This document shows positions 8,227 through 16,107 of a stretch of DNA of 36,502 bases, piece by piece. The notes below the pieces were generated by a model, which saw only the letters and a list, made by a program, of their open reading frames with translations, did not search any database and was not told the origin of the DNA. The stretch is from contig CAMLMA010000004.1 in NCBI GenBank assembly GCA_946481065.1, positions 1 to 36,502 on the forward strand, read 5' to 3'. The stretch's first letter is position 1. Each line of letters starts with the position of its first letter. A program made the position numbers and the translations under genes. The stretch is from an uncultured Nitrosomonadales bacterium. GTDB lineage: Bacteria > Pseudomonadota > Gammaproteobacteria > Burkholderiales > Methylophilaceae.

Positions 8227-8715
8227 CTAGCCCGAGAGTTTTTTGCCTACCGCTTCTGACACATAGCCCAGTATCGCACCGACGACCATTGAGGCAGAGA
8301 TCATGAGGTCGGTCATATTCACTGCACCGCCATCGTTACCTGCGCCTGCGACATCGACGCCTACCCATGTCGCAGCACCCAGGAACGCGCCCGGTATGAA
8401 TGCAAGCAGGGATATCTTGGCTTGTACGCAAAAGATGAACGCAACGACGCCGAAGATGATGGCAAGGGCAACGACGCTGCCGTTACCGACCATGGCGAAC
8501 ACATACAGGGCGACGGCTGCCCAGAAGTTACCGGACAGATTGGACGCGATCGTTTTCTGCAGCCCGCCTGAACCGCCACCGGCCGCATAGAACGTGGCCC
8601 AAGCTACAATCCCGGCCCAAACGATGAGTCCCAGATCCGGCATGCCGACCGAGACATAGACCCATGCGGCGATCAATACGCCGATGCTGATACCTAACGC
8701 TACGAGTGAATCCAT
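8227..8715 (-). CDS. DUF1097 family inner-membrane protein
   Basis: A 162-residue, very hydrophobic protein with about five membrane helices. It resembles the DUF1097 family (E. coli YcdZ type), with the characteristic segment FCVQAKISLLAFIPGAFLGA near the middle and a glycine-rich AAGGGSGGLQ loop. The start at 8715 is chosen because GGGAGGAAATACA precedes it; the frame is open further upstream to 8760 but without membrane character. It appears to be a single-gene transcript, with a terminator at 8175-8209. Role unknown; a small transporter or channel is possible but not demonstrated. Confidence 0.8.
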   Translation of the reverse strand: MDSLVALGISIGVLIAAWVYVSVGMPDLGLIVWAGIVAWATFYAAGGGSGGLQKTIASNLSGNFWAAVALYVFAMVGNGSVVALAIIFGVVAFIFCVQAKISLLAFIPGAFLGAATWVGVDVAGAGNDGGAVNMTDLMISASMVVGAILGYVSEAVGKKLSG

Positions 8716-8856
8716 TGTATTTCCTCCCAAAACGAGTTGAAGTGGAACTACAGCGGACATAAAGGCATGTCTGCAGATCTTGACCGTCTGCTGATGCTTT
8801 CATGTCAAGTCCGCTAGCGGGATAGTAGACTGCTTTTGTCGGGAATGACAACCTTT

Positions 8857-8875
8857 TTGCACCAAGACTGTGCAA
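8857..8875. other. Inverted repeat downstream of the transglycosylase gene
   Basis: TTGCAC and GTGCAA flank a 7-base loop, about ten bases after the stop codon of the lytic transglycosylase gene. On the minus strand it is followed by AAAAGG rather than T residues, so it is not a standard terminator. Confidence 0.3.
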
Positions 8876-8885
8876 GTGGCGATGG

Positions 8886-9488
8886 TCAGCGGATAGCCGT
8901 AGGGCCGTAATTCCAGTTCTTACGCCAGGCGCCGACGACCAGATTAGGGTATTGCGGTTTGCCCAGACTGCCGTTATAGCGGCCAAGGGCACGGTAAAGA
9001 TCACCACGCTCGATATCCAGGTAATGCCGCAGGATGGTGCAGCCGTAACGCAGGTTGAGCCGCAGGTGGAACAGATTATGGTCCGGATTGCCGATCGAGC
9101 GCACCCAGAAAGGCATCACCTGCATGAACCCGCGCGCGCCGACCGATGAGACCGCGTATTTCTTGAAGCCGCTCTCGACCTGGATCAAGCCGAGCACCAG
9201 CTGCGGATCCAGCCCGGCGCGTGTCGCTTCGTAATGCACGGTACGCAGGAAATCCTCGCGCATCACCGGGTCCGGCATGCGCTTTTCCAGCCGCCGAGAC
9301 ATCTCCTGCAGCCACTTCATGGCCTCCGGATCGTTGACGAACATGAGCTTGGGCGCCGCGTCATCGCTGATGGATTTTTGCATCAGCGCACGCACGCTAT
9401 TGGACAAGGGCTCCTCCTTCTGCGCACCGGCCAGCACATTGGCCGAGAACAGCAGCAAGACGACGGTCCATGTCCAAGCACGCATCAT
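8886..9488 (-). CDS. Lytic murein transglycosylase, SLT domain
   Basis: A 200-residue periplasmic enzyme that should cleave the MurNAc-GlcNAc bond of peptidoglycan. It has a signal peptide ending near residue 20, then a single SLT (goose-lysozyme-like) domain. The catalytic glutamate is Glu105 in [10 protein letters not shown], followed by the family motifs [11 protein letters not shown] and RYNGS. It resembles small MltE/Slt-type enzymes that lack accessory domains. Its ATG overlaps the proS stop codon (ATGATG context), so it is translated from the proS message by coupling. The pairing of proS with a transglycosylase is positional; no functional link is evident. Confidence 0.92.
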   Translation of the reverse strand: MMRAWTWTVVLLLFSANVLAGAQKEEPLSNSVRALMQKSISDDAAPKLMFVNDPEAMKWLQEMSRRLEKRMPDPVMREDFLRTVHYEATRAGLDPQLVLGLIQVESGFKKYAVSSVGARGFMQVMPFWVRSIGNPDHNLFHLRLNLRYGCTILRHYLDIERGDLYRALGRYNGSLGKPQYPNLVVGAWRKNWNYGPTAIR

Positions 9489-11200
9489 GTCGCGACCAAC
9501 ACCTGCTTGAGTCGGGAAACGATATCGCCCAGAGGCAACGCCTGGGCTTCAGTATCGGTGCGGGCCTGATACTCGACCTTGCCTTCGTTCAGGCTGCGCT
9601 CGCCCAGTACCACCCGGTGTGGGATACCGATCAGCTCCATGTCGGCGAACATCACCCCTGGCCGCTCGCCACGGTCGTCTAGCAATACATCGATACCGGC
9701 AGCCTGCAGCTCCGCGTACAACTTTTGCGCGGCGTCTTTCACCAGCTCGCTGCGATCCATGCCGATCGGACATAACACGACTTCGAACGGCGCCATGGCG
9801 GCAGGGAAGACGATGCCTTTGGCGTCGTTGCCCTGCTCGATGGCGGCGCCAACGATGCGCGAAACGCCGATACCGTAGCAGCCCATCTCCATGACCTGCG
9901 TCTGGCCGTTCTCGTCGAGGTAAGTCGCGTTCATGGCCTGTGCGTATTTGGTGCGCAACTGGAAGATATGGCCGACCTCGATGCCGCGGCACAGCGCGAG
10001 CGGACCCTTGCCGTCCGGGCTCGGATCGCCGGCGACGACATTGCGGATATCCGCGATGACCAGCGGCTCAGGCAAGTCACGGCCGAAGTTGACGCCTGCC
10101 AGGTGATACTTGGGCTTGTTGGCGCCACAGACGAAGTCGCTCATGGCGGCGACCGTGTGATCGGCATAGACCTTGACGTCAGCGGCGACGCCGACCGGGC
10201 CGATGAACCCCGGCGGACAGTTCAACGCGGCACGGATCTCATCGTCGGTGGCGAACCTGAAATTCCCCAGCCCCGGCAACTTGGACGCCTTGATCTCGTT
10301 CAGCGTATGGTCACCCCGTAGCAGCAGCAGATAGAACACGCCATCGGCCATGAGAGCGATGGCCTTGACCGTGCGCTCGACACCGATGCCAAGTAGTGCC
10401 GCCACATCCTCGCACGCGGTCTGTTTCGGCGTCTCGACTTCGCGCATGGTCTCACTCGCGGCAGCACGTGACTGGCTTGGCGGCAGGGCTTCTGCCAACT
10501 CGACGTTGGCCGCGTAATCGGATTGCTCGCAATAGGCCAAGGCATCTTCGCCGGAATCGGCCAGTACGTGGAATTCATGCGATCCGTCGCCGCCAATGGC
10601 GCCGGTGTCGGCTTTCACCGCGCGGAACTTGAGGCCGAGGCGGTCGAAGACATTGCTGTAGGCCTGATACATGACCTGGTAAGTCTGTTCCAGGGATTCG
10701 AAGCTGGTGTGGAAGGAGTAGGCGTCCTTCATCACGAATTCGCGCGCGCGCATGACGCCGAAACGTGGACGGATCTCGTCGCGGAACTTGGTCTGGATCT
10801 GGTAAAAATTCAGCGGCAATTGCTTGTAGGAGCGGATCTCCTTGCGCGCGATGTCGGTGATGACTTCCTCGTGCGTCGGGCCGAAACAGAAATCACGTTC
10901 GTGCCTGTCCTTGATCTTGAGCATCTGCGGTCCGAACACGGCCCAGCGACCGGTCTCTTCCCACAACTCCTTGGGCTGCACGGCTGGCATCAGCAGTTCC
11001 AGCGCGCCTGCCTTGTTCATCTCGTCACGCACCACCGCCTCGACCTTGCGCAACACGCGCAGGCCCAACGGCATCCAGCTATAGAGCCCTGAACCCAGAC
11101 GCTTGATCAGCCCGGCGCGCAGCATGAGCTTGTGGCTGGGCAGTTCGGCTTCCTGCGGGGCTTCTTTCAGGGTGGAGATGAAAAACTGGGATGCGCGCAT
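9485..11200 (-). CDS. proS: Prolyl-tRNA synthetase
   Basis: Class II aminoacyl-tRNA synthetase that charges tRNA-Pro, bacterial type with an editing insertion. The 571-residue length is normal. Motif 2 lies in the block from [10 protein letters not shown] to MKDAYSFH (139-164); a YbaK-like INS editing domain occupies roughly 230-390 ([20 protein letters not shown]); motif 3 includes [10 protein letters not shown]. The C-terminal anticodon-binding domain ends [11 protein letters not shown]. It is the first gene of a two-gene operon with the lytic transglycosylase. A -10-like TATAAA lies 36-41 bases before the start codon. Confidence 0.98.
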   Translation of the reverse strand: MRASQFFISTLKEAPQEAELPSHKLMLRAGLIKRLGSGLYSWMPLGLRVLRKVEAVVRDEMNKAGALELLMPAVQPKELWEETGRWAVFGPQMLKIKDRHERDFCFGPTHEEVITDIARKEIRSYKQLPLNFYQIQTKFRDEIRPRFGVMRAREFVMKDAYSFHTSFESLEQTYQVMYQAYSNVFDRLGLKFRAVKADTGAIGGDGSHEFHVLADSGEDALAYCEQSDYAANVELAEALPPSQSRAAASETMREVETPKQTACEDVAALLGIGVERTVKAIALMADGVFYLLLLRGDHTLNEIKASKLPGLGNFRFATDDEIRAALNCPPGFIGPVGVAADVKVYADHTVAAMSDFVCGANKPKYHLAGVNFGRDLPEPLVIADIRNVVAGDPSPDGKGPLALCRGIEVGHIFQLRTKYAQAMNATYLDENGQTQVMEMGCYGIGVSRIVGAAIEQGNDAKGIVFPAAMAPFEVVLCPIGMDRSELVKDAAQKLYAELQAAGIDVLLDDRGERPGVMFADMELIGIPHRVVLGERSLNEGKVEYQARTDTEAQALPLGDIVSRLKQVLVAT

Positions 11201-11235
11201 GTACGACTCTTCAATGATCGGGTCAAGGTGCGGAT

Positions 11236-11241
11236 TTTATA
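11236..11241 (-). promoter_or_regulatory. Candidate -10 box upstream of proS
   Basis: TATAAA (within TATAAAAT) on the minus strand, 36 bases upstream of the proS ATG. A partial -35 (CTGACG) lies 15 bases upstream, a poor spacing, so this is a tentative call. Confidence 0.35.
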
Positions 11242-11283
11242 GCGAAACGCAGGCTGCGTCAGCTTTTGGCGGGCTAAGCGCAC

Positions 11284-11892
11284 TCACTGCGCGGGGCTAT
11301 CCTTGGGTTTCCAGCCGGTTTTCCATTGCGCCAGCGGCACGATCACAGCGGCATGTCCATTATCGTAGAACCAGGCATCGACCGCGAAGCGCGCGCCATC
11401 GGCCTTTTCCTCGATCGCCGCCGTCGTGTGCGGCCAGCCATTGAGGAAGAAACCGCGCGTCTTGGTATCGATGATGTCGTGGAACTGCAGGTAGCCGGCT
11501 TGTTGCAGCAGCTTCAGATAGGTCTTGGTGTTGGCGGCTTCGTCGTTGCAATCGAGCTGATGCTGGTAACGGATATCGACGAAAGTACCGGCCCGGTCCT
11601 CACTGGTGCCGGTCTGCAGTCCGACAATCTGTTCAAGCAAGCCGATGGCCCGGCTGACACGCTCACGCTCCTGCGCCGCGCTCTCCGAGGCGGGCACGAA
11701 CAGCTGCGCGATCGGCGCCCATGCTGCGTCGTCGATGACCGCTTTCGCAACCCCGGCACAGCCACCGCCGAAGCAGATCTCGAAGCCCGACCAGGCCGGG
11801 GTCTGGCGCAGCACACGATCGAGGTCACGACTATCGGCCAGCGCGGATGCCGGCAGCAGCGCGAGCAACAGGCTAAAGCAGGACAGGCGCAT
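11284..11892 (-). CDS. Secreted conserved-type hypothetical protein
   Basis: No family recognised. From the ATG at 11892 the 202-residue product starts with a clear signal peptide (MRLSCFSLLLALLPASALA), so it is periplasmic. The mature protein has a CFGGGC pair of cysteines near residues 35-40 and a later DCNDE cysteine, suggesting a disulfide. The rest is a mixed alpha/beta sequence with conserved-looking blocks NTKTYLKLLQ, TRGFFLNGWPHTTA and WFYDNGHAAVIVPL. ATGs at 11904 and 11916 are alternative starts. It overlaps the upstream TPM gene by 20 bases and ends the long run that begins at 18068. Confidence 0.65.
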   Translation of the reverse strand: MRLSCFSLLLALLPASALADSRDLDRVLRQTPAWSGFEICFGGGCAGVAKAVIDDAAWAPIAQLFVPASESAAQERERVSRAIGLLEQIVGLQTGTSEDRAGTFVDIRYQHQLDCNDEAANTKTYLKLLQQAGYLQFHDIIDTKTRGFFLNGWPHTTAAIEEKADGARFAVDAWFYDNGHAAVIVPLAQWKTGWKPKDSPAQ

Positions 11893-12376
11893 CGCTGAGC
11901 TCATTGGCTTGGTCATGTTCGGGCGGAAAATGCTGGCTGAGCAAGGTGCCGATGCGTTCGATACCGAACAGGACGCCTGCCTCGAATTCGCCGCGACGGA
12001 ACATCGATTCCATCTCGCGGCAGACATGCTCCCACTGTGTAGCGCCGACATGCGCATGGATACCGCGATCGGCGACGATCTCGACATCATGATCGGCCAG
12101 CAGCAAGTAGATCAGCACGCCATTGTTGTGGGCGGTGTCCCAGACGCCGAGCCGGGCGAACAATTCGATCGCGCGCTGCCGCGGCGTCTTGCCTTGCCAT
12201 AGGGCGTAAGGGTGCAGGCCGACCTCGACCGCGAAACGGATCTGCCCCGCGTGTTGGCGCTCGCTATCGCGGATCGCAGCTTCGATATTGGTCAGCGCCT
12301 GCCGTGAGAAATAGCGATGCACTTGCCATGGCGCACTGAGCAGATGCTGTATATGACGTTTGAGCCTGCGCATCAT
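11873..12376 (-). CDS. TPM-domain protein (short, cytoplasmic-side type)
   Basis: A 167-residue protein consisting mainly of one TPM (TLP18.3/Psb32/MOLO-1, DUF477) domain: the core runs from ALTNIEAAIRDSERQHAGQIRFAVE through DTAHNNGVLIYLLLADHDVEIVADRGIH to a helical C-terminus. It has no signal peptide, in contrast to the ygcG-like gene just upstream (25 bases). This arrangement, lemA followed by a secreted and then a soluble TPM protein, is common in Proteobacteria. Its biochemical role is not established. The double ATG at 12376/12373 makes the start uncertain by one codon. Confidence 0.85.
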   Translation of the reverse strand: MMRRLKRHIQHLLSAPWQVHRYFSRQALTNIEAAIRDSERQHAGQIRFAVEVGLHPYALWQGKTPRQRAIELFARLGVWDTAHNNGVLIYLLLADHDVEIVADRGIHAHVGATQWEHVCREMESMFRRGEFEAGVLFGIERIGTLLSQHFPPEHDQANELSDAPVLL

Positions 12377-12401
12377 GATTCGCTTTCGATCATATTCTTC
12401 A

Positions 12402-13253
12402 TCACCAGTCGCCCGAAGCCCCGCCACCGCCAAAACCGCCACCGCCGCCGCCCGAGAAACCGCCGCCGCTACCAAAGCCGCCTCCGCCATAATGACTGCC
12501 GCCACTGTAGCCGTTGAGTCCGCCGAGACCGCCGCTCATGGTGAGGATGAACGCGACAAAGGCCACCACCATCGCGATCAGCAGGCCGCCGCCCAGCAGC
12601 CAGACAGCGGCGCCCACCAGACCACCGTTGACCATGCCTCCGAGAAAGCTGCCGAAGATCGCACGCAGCAAGCCGCCGACCAACAAGCCGCCAAACAGCA
12701 AGACCGGCAGCAGATCCTCCCAGCCACCGCTTGCGGCCGCCTGACGTTCAGGCGCGGGCAACGGTTCGCCGTTGATGCGAGCGATCAGTTGATCCACTGC
12801 GGCATTCAGCCCGCCGTAGAAATCACCCTGTTTGAAATGCGGCTGTATGGCATCGCGGATGATCTGGCTGGCGATGCTGTCGGGTACGATGCCTTCCAAC
12901 CCGTAGCCGACTTCGATACGTACCTTGCGATCAGCCTTGGCGACCAGGATCAGGATGCCGTCATCGACGCCCTTGCGTCCGAGCTTCCAGGCCTCGACCA
13001 CCCTGATCGAATACTGCTCGATGGCTTCCGGCTGTGTGGTCGGCACCAGCAGGATGGCGATCTGGCTGCCCTTCTGCTGCTCGAACTGCGCCAACTTGGA
13101 TTCAAGCGCAGCTTGCTGGTCGGCACCCAGGGTCTGGGTGAGATCGGTCACTCGCTGCTGCAGCGGCGGCACCGCCACTTCGTCGGCGGCGAACGCCATC
13201 GTCGCCAGAAGCAGTAGGCCAACCGCCAGACTGCGGAGCAAGAATGACCGCAT
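12402..13253 (-). CDS. YgcG-like membrane protein with secreted TPM domain
   Basis: A 283-residue protein with a signal peptide (cleavage near FAADE, residue 23), an extracytoplasmic TPM domain (about 30-150, including LGADQQAALESKLAQFE, GILILVAKADRKVRIEVGYGLEG), a hydrophobic region (about 178-235) and a C-terminal tail very rich in glycine, serine and phenylalanine (ending GGGGASGDW). The glycine-rich tail is a hallmark of YgcG-type TPM proteins. It starts six bases after the lemA stop. It is probably anchored in the inner membrane with LemA as a partner; that partnership is inferred from the widely conserved gene pairing. Confidence 0.88.
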   Translation of the reverse strand: MRSFLLRSLAVGLLLLATMAFAADEVAVPPLQQRVTDLTQTLGADQQAALESKLAQFEQQKGSQIAILLVPTTQPEAIEQYSIRVVEAWKLGRKGVDDGILILVAKADRKVRIEVGYGLEGIVPDSIASQIIRDAIQPHFKQGDFYGGLNAAVDQLIARINGEPLPAPERQAAASGGWEDLLPVLLFGGLLVGGLLRAIFGSFLGGMVNGGLVGAAVWLLGGGLLIAMVVAFVAFILTMSGGLGGLNGYSGGSHYGGGGFGSGGGFSGGGGGGFGGGGASGDW

Positions 13254-13259
13254 GCGTTG

Positions 13260-13853
13260 TTACTTGTTGAAGTCCACGACCGGCGGCTTGGCGAGTTCGG
13301 CTTCGTTGTCGACGGTGAAGTTAGGCTTGGGTTTGTATCCGAACATCATTGCCGTCAGGTTGTTGGGGAAGGTCCGCACGGCGATGTTGTACTCCTTCAC
13401 GGCCTTGATGTAACGATTGCGTGCCACTGCCACGCGGTTCTCGGTGCCGGAGAGTTCTGCCTGCAAGTTAAGGAAGCTGGTATCGGCCTTGAGTTGCGGG
13501 TAGTTCTCGGCGACCACCAGCAACCGTGAGAGCGCGGAGGTCATCTGGCTCTGTGCCTGCTGGAAGCGGGCAAAAGCAGCTTCGTCGTTGAGCAGCTCAG
13601 GCGTCGCCTGGATGCTGCTGACCTTGGCACGCGCCTCGGTCACGGCAGTCAGCACCTCTTTCTCGTGCGATGCATAGCCTTTCACCGTGTTCACCAGATT
13701 AGGCACGAGATCGGCACGGCGCTGGTATTGGTTGAGGACTTCGGACCAGTTGGATTTCACTTCCTCGTCCAGCGACTGGAAGGTGTTGTAACCGCAACCG
13801 CTCAGTGTCAGCACCATGAGCAGGGCGGATAGTTTCAGAAATAGGGAACGCAT
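13260..13853 (-). CDS. lemA: LemA family lipoprotein
   Basis: A 197-residue LemA-family protein. The N-terminus MRSLFLKLSALLMVLTLSGCG is a lipoprotein signal peptide with the lipobox LSGC. A helical LemA domain follows: NQYQRRADLVPNLVNTVKGY and ENYPQLKADTSFLNLQAEL are the diagnostic blocks, and it ends with NNLTAMMFGYKPKPNF. The AAGGAG sequence five bases before the ATG at 13853 fixes the start. LemA proteins commonly sit with TPM proteins, as here; they are membrane proteins of unclear function, often linked to envelope stress or two-component outputs. Confidence 0.93.
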   Translation of the reverse strand: MRSLFLKLSALLMVLTLSGCGYNTFQSLDEEVKSNWSEVLNQYQRRADLVPNLVNTVKGYASHEKEVLTAVTEARAKVSSIQATPELLNDEAAFARFQQAQSQMTSALSRLLVVAENYPQLKADTSFLNLQAELSGTENRVAVARNRYIKAVKEYNIAVRTFPNNLTAMMFGYKPKPNFTVDNEAELAKPPVVDFNK

Positions 13854-13881
13854 GACGACTCCTTGTGTGGTGGTTCGGTCT

Positions 13882-14883
13882 TTAGTGAGATGGTGGTGGC
13901 TGCGTCGCCGATTGCAAGGCCTCGGCCTGCAGGGTCTGCATGGTCTTGACGGCAAAGCACAAGTCTTCCCAGGCCTTGGCCTTGTCCATGAGGTTGCGTA
14001 GCAGATAGGCCGGATGGTAGGTGACGATGACCGGCACGCCATTGTAACGGTGCAGCTTGCCGCGCATGGCGCCGATGGTGTCGTCGCTGCCAAGTAGCGA
14101 CTGCGCCGCGAACTTGCCGAGCGCGAGAATCAGTTTGGGCTGGATCAGCTCGACCTGTCGCTTGAGGAAAGGATCGCATTGGGCGACTTCCTCGCCATGC
14201 GGGTCTCGGTTCTCGGGTGGCCGGCATTTCAATACATTGGCGATGTAGACGTTCTCGCCGCGTTTGAGCTTGATCGCGGCCAGCATGTTGTCGAGCAGTT
14301 TGCCGGCCTGGCCGACGAAAGGCTCGCCGCGCTTGTCCTCTTCCGCGCCGGGCGCTTCACCGACGATCAGCCATTCGGCTTGCGGATCACCGACGCCGAA
14401 TACGGTCTGCGTGCGCGTACCGGCAAGGCCACAGGCCTGACAATCAGGCACGCAGGCTTGCAGGCCCGCCCAATCCAGTTTCATGATGCGCTCGCGCCGG
14501 TCTTCGCCAGGGCTCGTGGTCAATGGCGGCAATGCCTCCTCGACCGCTGGCGAGTCATCAGACACCGGCGTCTCGTCCCATGGCGCGTCAGGTTGCTCGG
14601 CGACCATCGCCGGCATGTCCAGGGGCACTGCTTGCGCGAGGGGCTGGGTAACCATGGGGTTCTCCACGATCGGCATCTCGGCTGACGATGGCACAGCTGG
14701 CGATGGCACGACTGTCGCCTGCATCTCGATGGGCTGAGGGGGCAAGGGGGGCGCAGCAACCGGCTGCGCCTCTGCCGATGGATGAGGTTGGGGCGCCGTG
14801 TCGGTCGCCTGGGGCTGCTCGCGCAGCTTCCATACCGGCAATAACTCCAGCTCGCGCAACATGTCTTCGCGGGTCAGGCTCAT
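13882..14883 (-). CDS. Uracil-DNA glycosylase, family 4 (4Fe-4S)
   Basis: A DNA repair enzyme that removes uracil from DNA. The catalytic domain starts around residue 134 and has motif GEAPGAEED (175-183) with the following GEPFVG, and the C-terminal motif HPAYLLRN (290-297). The four cluster cysteines are Cys148, Cys151, Cys220 and Cys236. Residues 1-130 are an extension rich in Pro, Ala and Val, mostly unstructured by composition, with a short N-terminal helix ([18 protein letters not shown]). Similar extensions occur in other betaproteobacterial members. It lies 10 bases after rimI and 28 bases before lemA. Confidence 0.92.
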   Translation of the reverse strand: MSLTREDMLRELELLPVWKLREQPQATDTAPQPHPSAEAQPVAAPPLPPQPIEMQATVVPSPAVPSSAEMPIVENPMVTQPLAQAVPLDMPAMVAEQPDAPWDETPVSDDSPAVEEALPPLTTSPGEDRRERIMKLDWAGLQACVPDCQACGLAGTRTQTVFGVGDPQAEWLIVGEAPGAEEDKRGEPFVGQAGKLLDNMLAAIKLKRGENVYIANVLKCRPPENRDPHGEEVAQCDPFLKRQVELIQPKLILALGKFAAQSLLGSDDTIGAMRGKLHRYNGVPVIVTYHPAYLLRNLMDKAKAWEDLCFAVKTMQTLQAEALQSATQPPPSH

Positions 14884-14893
14884 CGTATCGCCC

Positions 14894-15355
14894 TCATAGC
14901 GCCATGCCCATCAGGATGGCATCCTCGCGTCCATGCGCCGCCGGGTAATAGCCGCGACGCACGGCCATCTCACTGAAGCCGACCTGTTCATAGAGCCGGA
15001 TCGCGGGCGTGTTGGAAGGCCGCACTTCAAGAAAGATATTGGCTGCGCCGTGTCCGCGCGAGATCTGCATCATGTATTCCAGCAGCGCGCGGCCGAGACC
15101 GCGGCCCTGATGGGTATGGGCGATACTGAGATTGAGCAGGTGCGCTTCGTCCAGCACCAGCATCACCACAGCGTAACCGATGATATGACCATGCTCTTCA
15201 TAGACCCAGGCGCTGTAACCGGCATTCAACGAATCGCTGAAATTGCCGCGCGTCCACGGATAAGGATAGATGGTCGGCTCGATCGCCATCACGGTATCGA
15301 GATCGGCCATTTGCATGGGCCGAAAACATAAGGCATCTTTCAACAAGGCGTTCAT
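14894..15355 (-). CDS. rimI: Ribosomal-protein-S18-alanine N-acetyltransferase
   Basis: GNAT-fold acetyltransferase of the RimI type, which acetylates the N-terminal alanine of ribosomal protein S18. The 153-residue product has the acetyl-CoA loop QGRGLG at 83-88, the motif LNLSIAHTHQ before it, and the RimI-like end RLYEQVGFSEMAVRRGYYP followed by EDAILMGMAL. It sits directly after tsaB, the usual arrangement in Proteobacteria. Confidence 0.93.
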   Translation of the reverse strand: MNALLKDALCFRPMQMADLDTVMAIEPTIYPYPWTRGNFSDSLNAGYSAWVYEEHGHIIGYAVVMLVLDEAHLLNLSIAHTHQGRGLGRALLEYMMQISRGHGAANIFLEVRPSNTPAIRLYEQVGFSEMAVRRGYYPAAHGREDAILMGMAL

Positions 15356-15411
15356 CGCTGGGGCAGTTTTCCTGGATTGGTTTGCCGGGATTCGTTTCCT
15401 GAAAGCGTCTT

Positions 15412-16107
15412 TTAAGCACCGAGCTTCATGCCGGCTTCGCGCTCGCTGGTCTTCAGCGCGACCTTGTTACGCACATAGATGGGCGCCGCTTCGGCAGCAG
15501 GTTTGCCCTGGCCCGCGGCAAACGCCGGTACCGCCAATTGCGCGATGGCCGCCGCATGCGGATAGGCGTCGGGGAACGTCTTGGTGAGATGGCCGGCATG
15601 GATATCGCCGAGGATCTCCGCATAAGCTTTCCAGCCGCTGCCGGCACCGATCCAGCCTTCGCCTTCAACGGCAGGCACGGCTTCAGGCTTATACAAACCG
15701 GGAGCCAGCACTTCCTGCCAGACGCCTGCTTGTCGCACATAGACCGCGTGATACACCTCACCCATGCGCGCGTCGAGGCAGGCGATCACCTTGTCCGAGC
15801 CGCTCGCTTCCGCCAGCGCTTGCAGCGTGCAGACGCCAACCACCGGCAGGTTGGCGCCGAACGCCAGGCCCTGGGCCACGCCGCAGCCGATGCGCAAACC
15901 GGTGAAAGAACCGGGGCCGGCGCCGAAGGCGATGCCGTCCAGTTGCGTGAGCGCCATGCCAGTCTCGTCGAGCAGTTCGCGCAGCAAGGGCAGGATCCGC
16001 TGTGAGTGGGTCTGGCCCGCATGCAGTTCGCGCGTGCGTATCTCGCCATCGAGCGAGAGCGCCAATGTCAGGTATTCGGTGGAGGTATCGAGTGCAAGTA
16101 GCTTCAT
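15412..16107 (-). CDS. tsaB: tRNA threonylcarbamoyladenosine synthesis protein TsaB
   Basis: TsaB (YeaZ) is the scaffold and partner of TsaD in making the t6A base at position 37 of ANN-decoding tRNAs. The 231-residue product has the ASKHA-fold start MKLLALDTSTEYLTLAL, the GAGPGSFTGLRIG block, and ALAEASGSDKVIACLDARMGEVYHA. Its ATG overlaps the TGA of the upstream helicase gene (ATGA), so the two are translationally coupled. rimI follows after 56 bases. Confidence 0.96.
   Translation of the reverse strand: MKLLALDTSTEYLTLALSLDGEIRTRELHAGQTHSQRILPLLRELLDETGMALTQLDGIAFGAGPGSFTGLRIGCGVAQGLAFGANLPVVGVCTLQALAEASGSDKVIACLDARMGEVYHAVYVRQAGVWQEVLAPGLYKPEAVPAVEGEGWIGAGSGWKAYAEILGDIHAGHLTKTFPDAYPHAAAIAQLAVPAFAAGQGKPAAEAAPIYVRNKVALKTSEREAGMKLGA

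Noticed and set aside
8803..8808. TTGACA upstream of the DUF1097 gene
   Set aside because: A perfect -35 hexamer on the minus strand but with GGTCAA at the -10 position; not a credible promoter by itself.
10523..11092. Long plus-strand open frame opposite proS
   Set aside because: It mirrors conserved proS coding sequence; high GC gives long antisense frames. The same applies to the plus-strand frames opposite the helicase (16941-18038), the HPPD-like gene (18924-19844) and ubiB (23709-25232).
12360..13217. Plus-strand frame opposite the ygcG-like gene
   Set aside because: Low-complexity Ala/Arg translation is the antisense of the Gly-rich tail and signal peptide of a recognisable gene.
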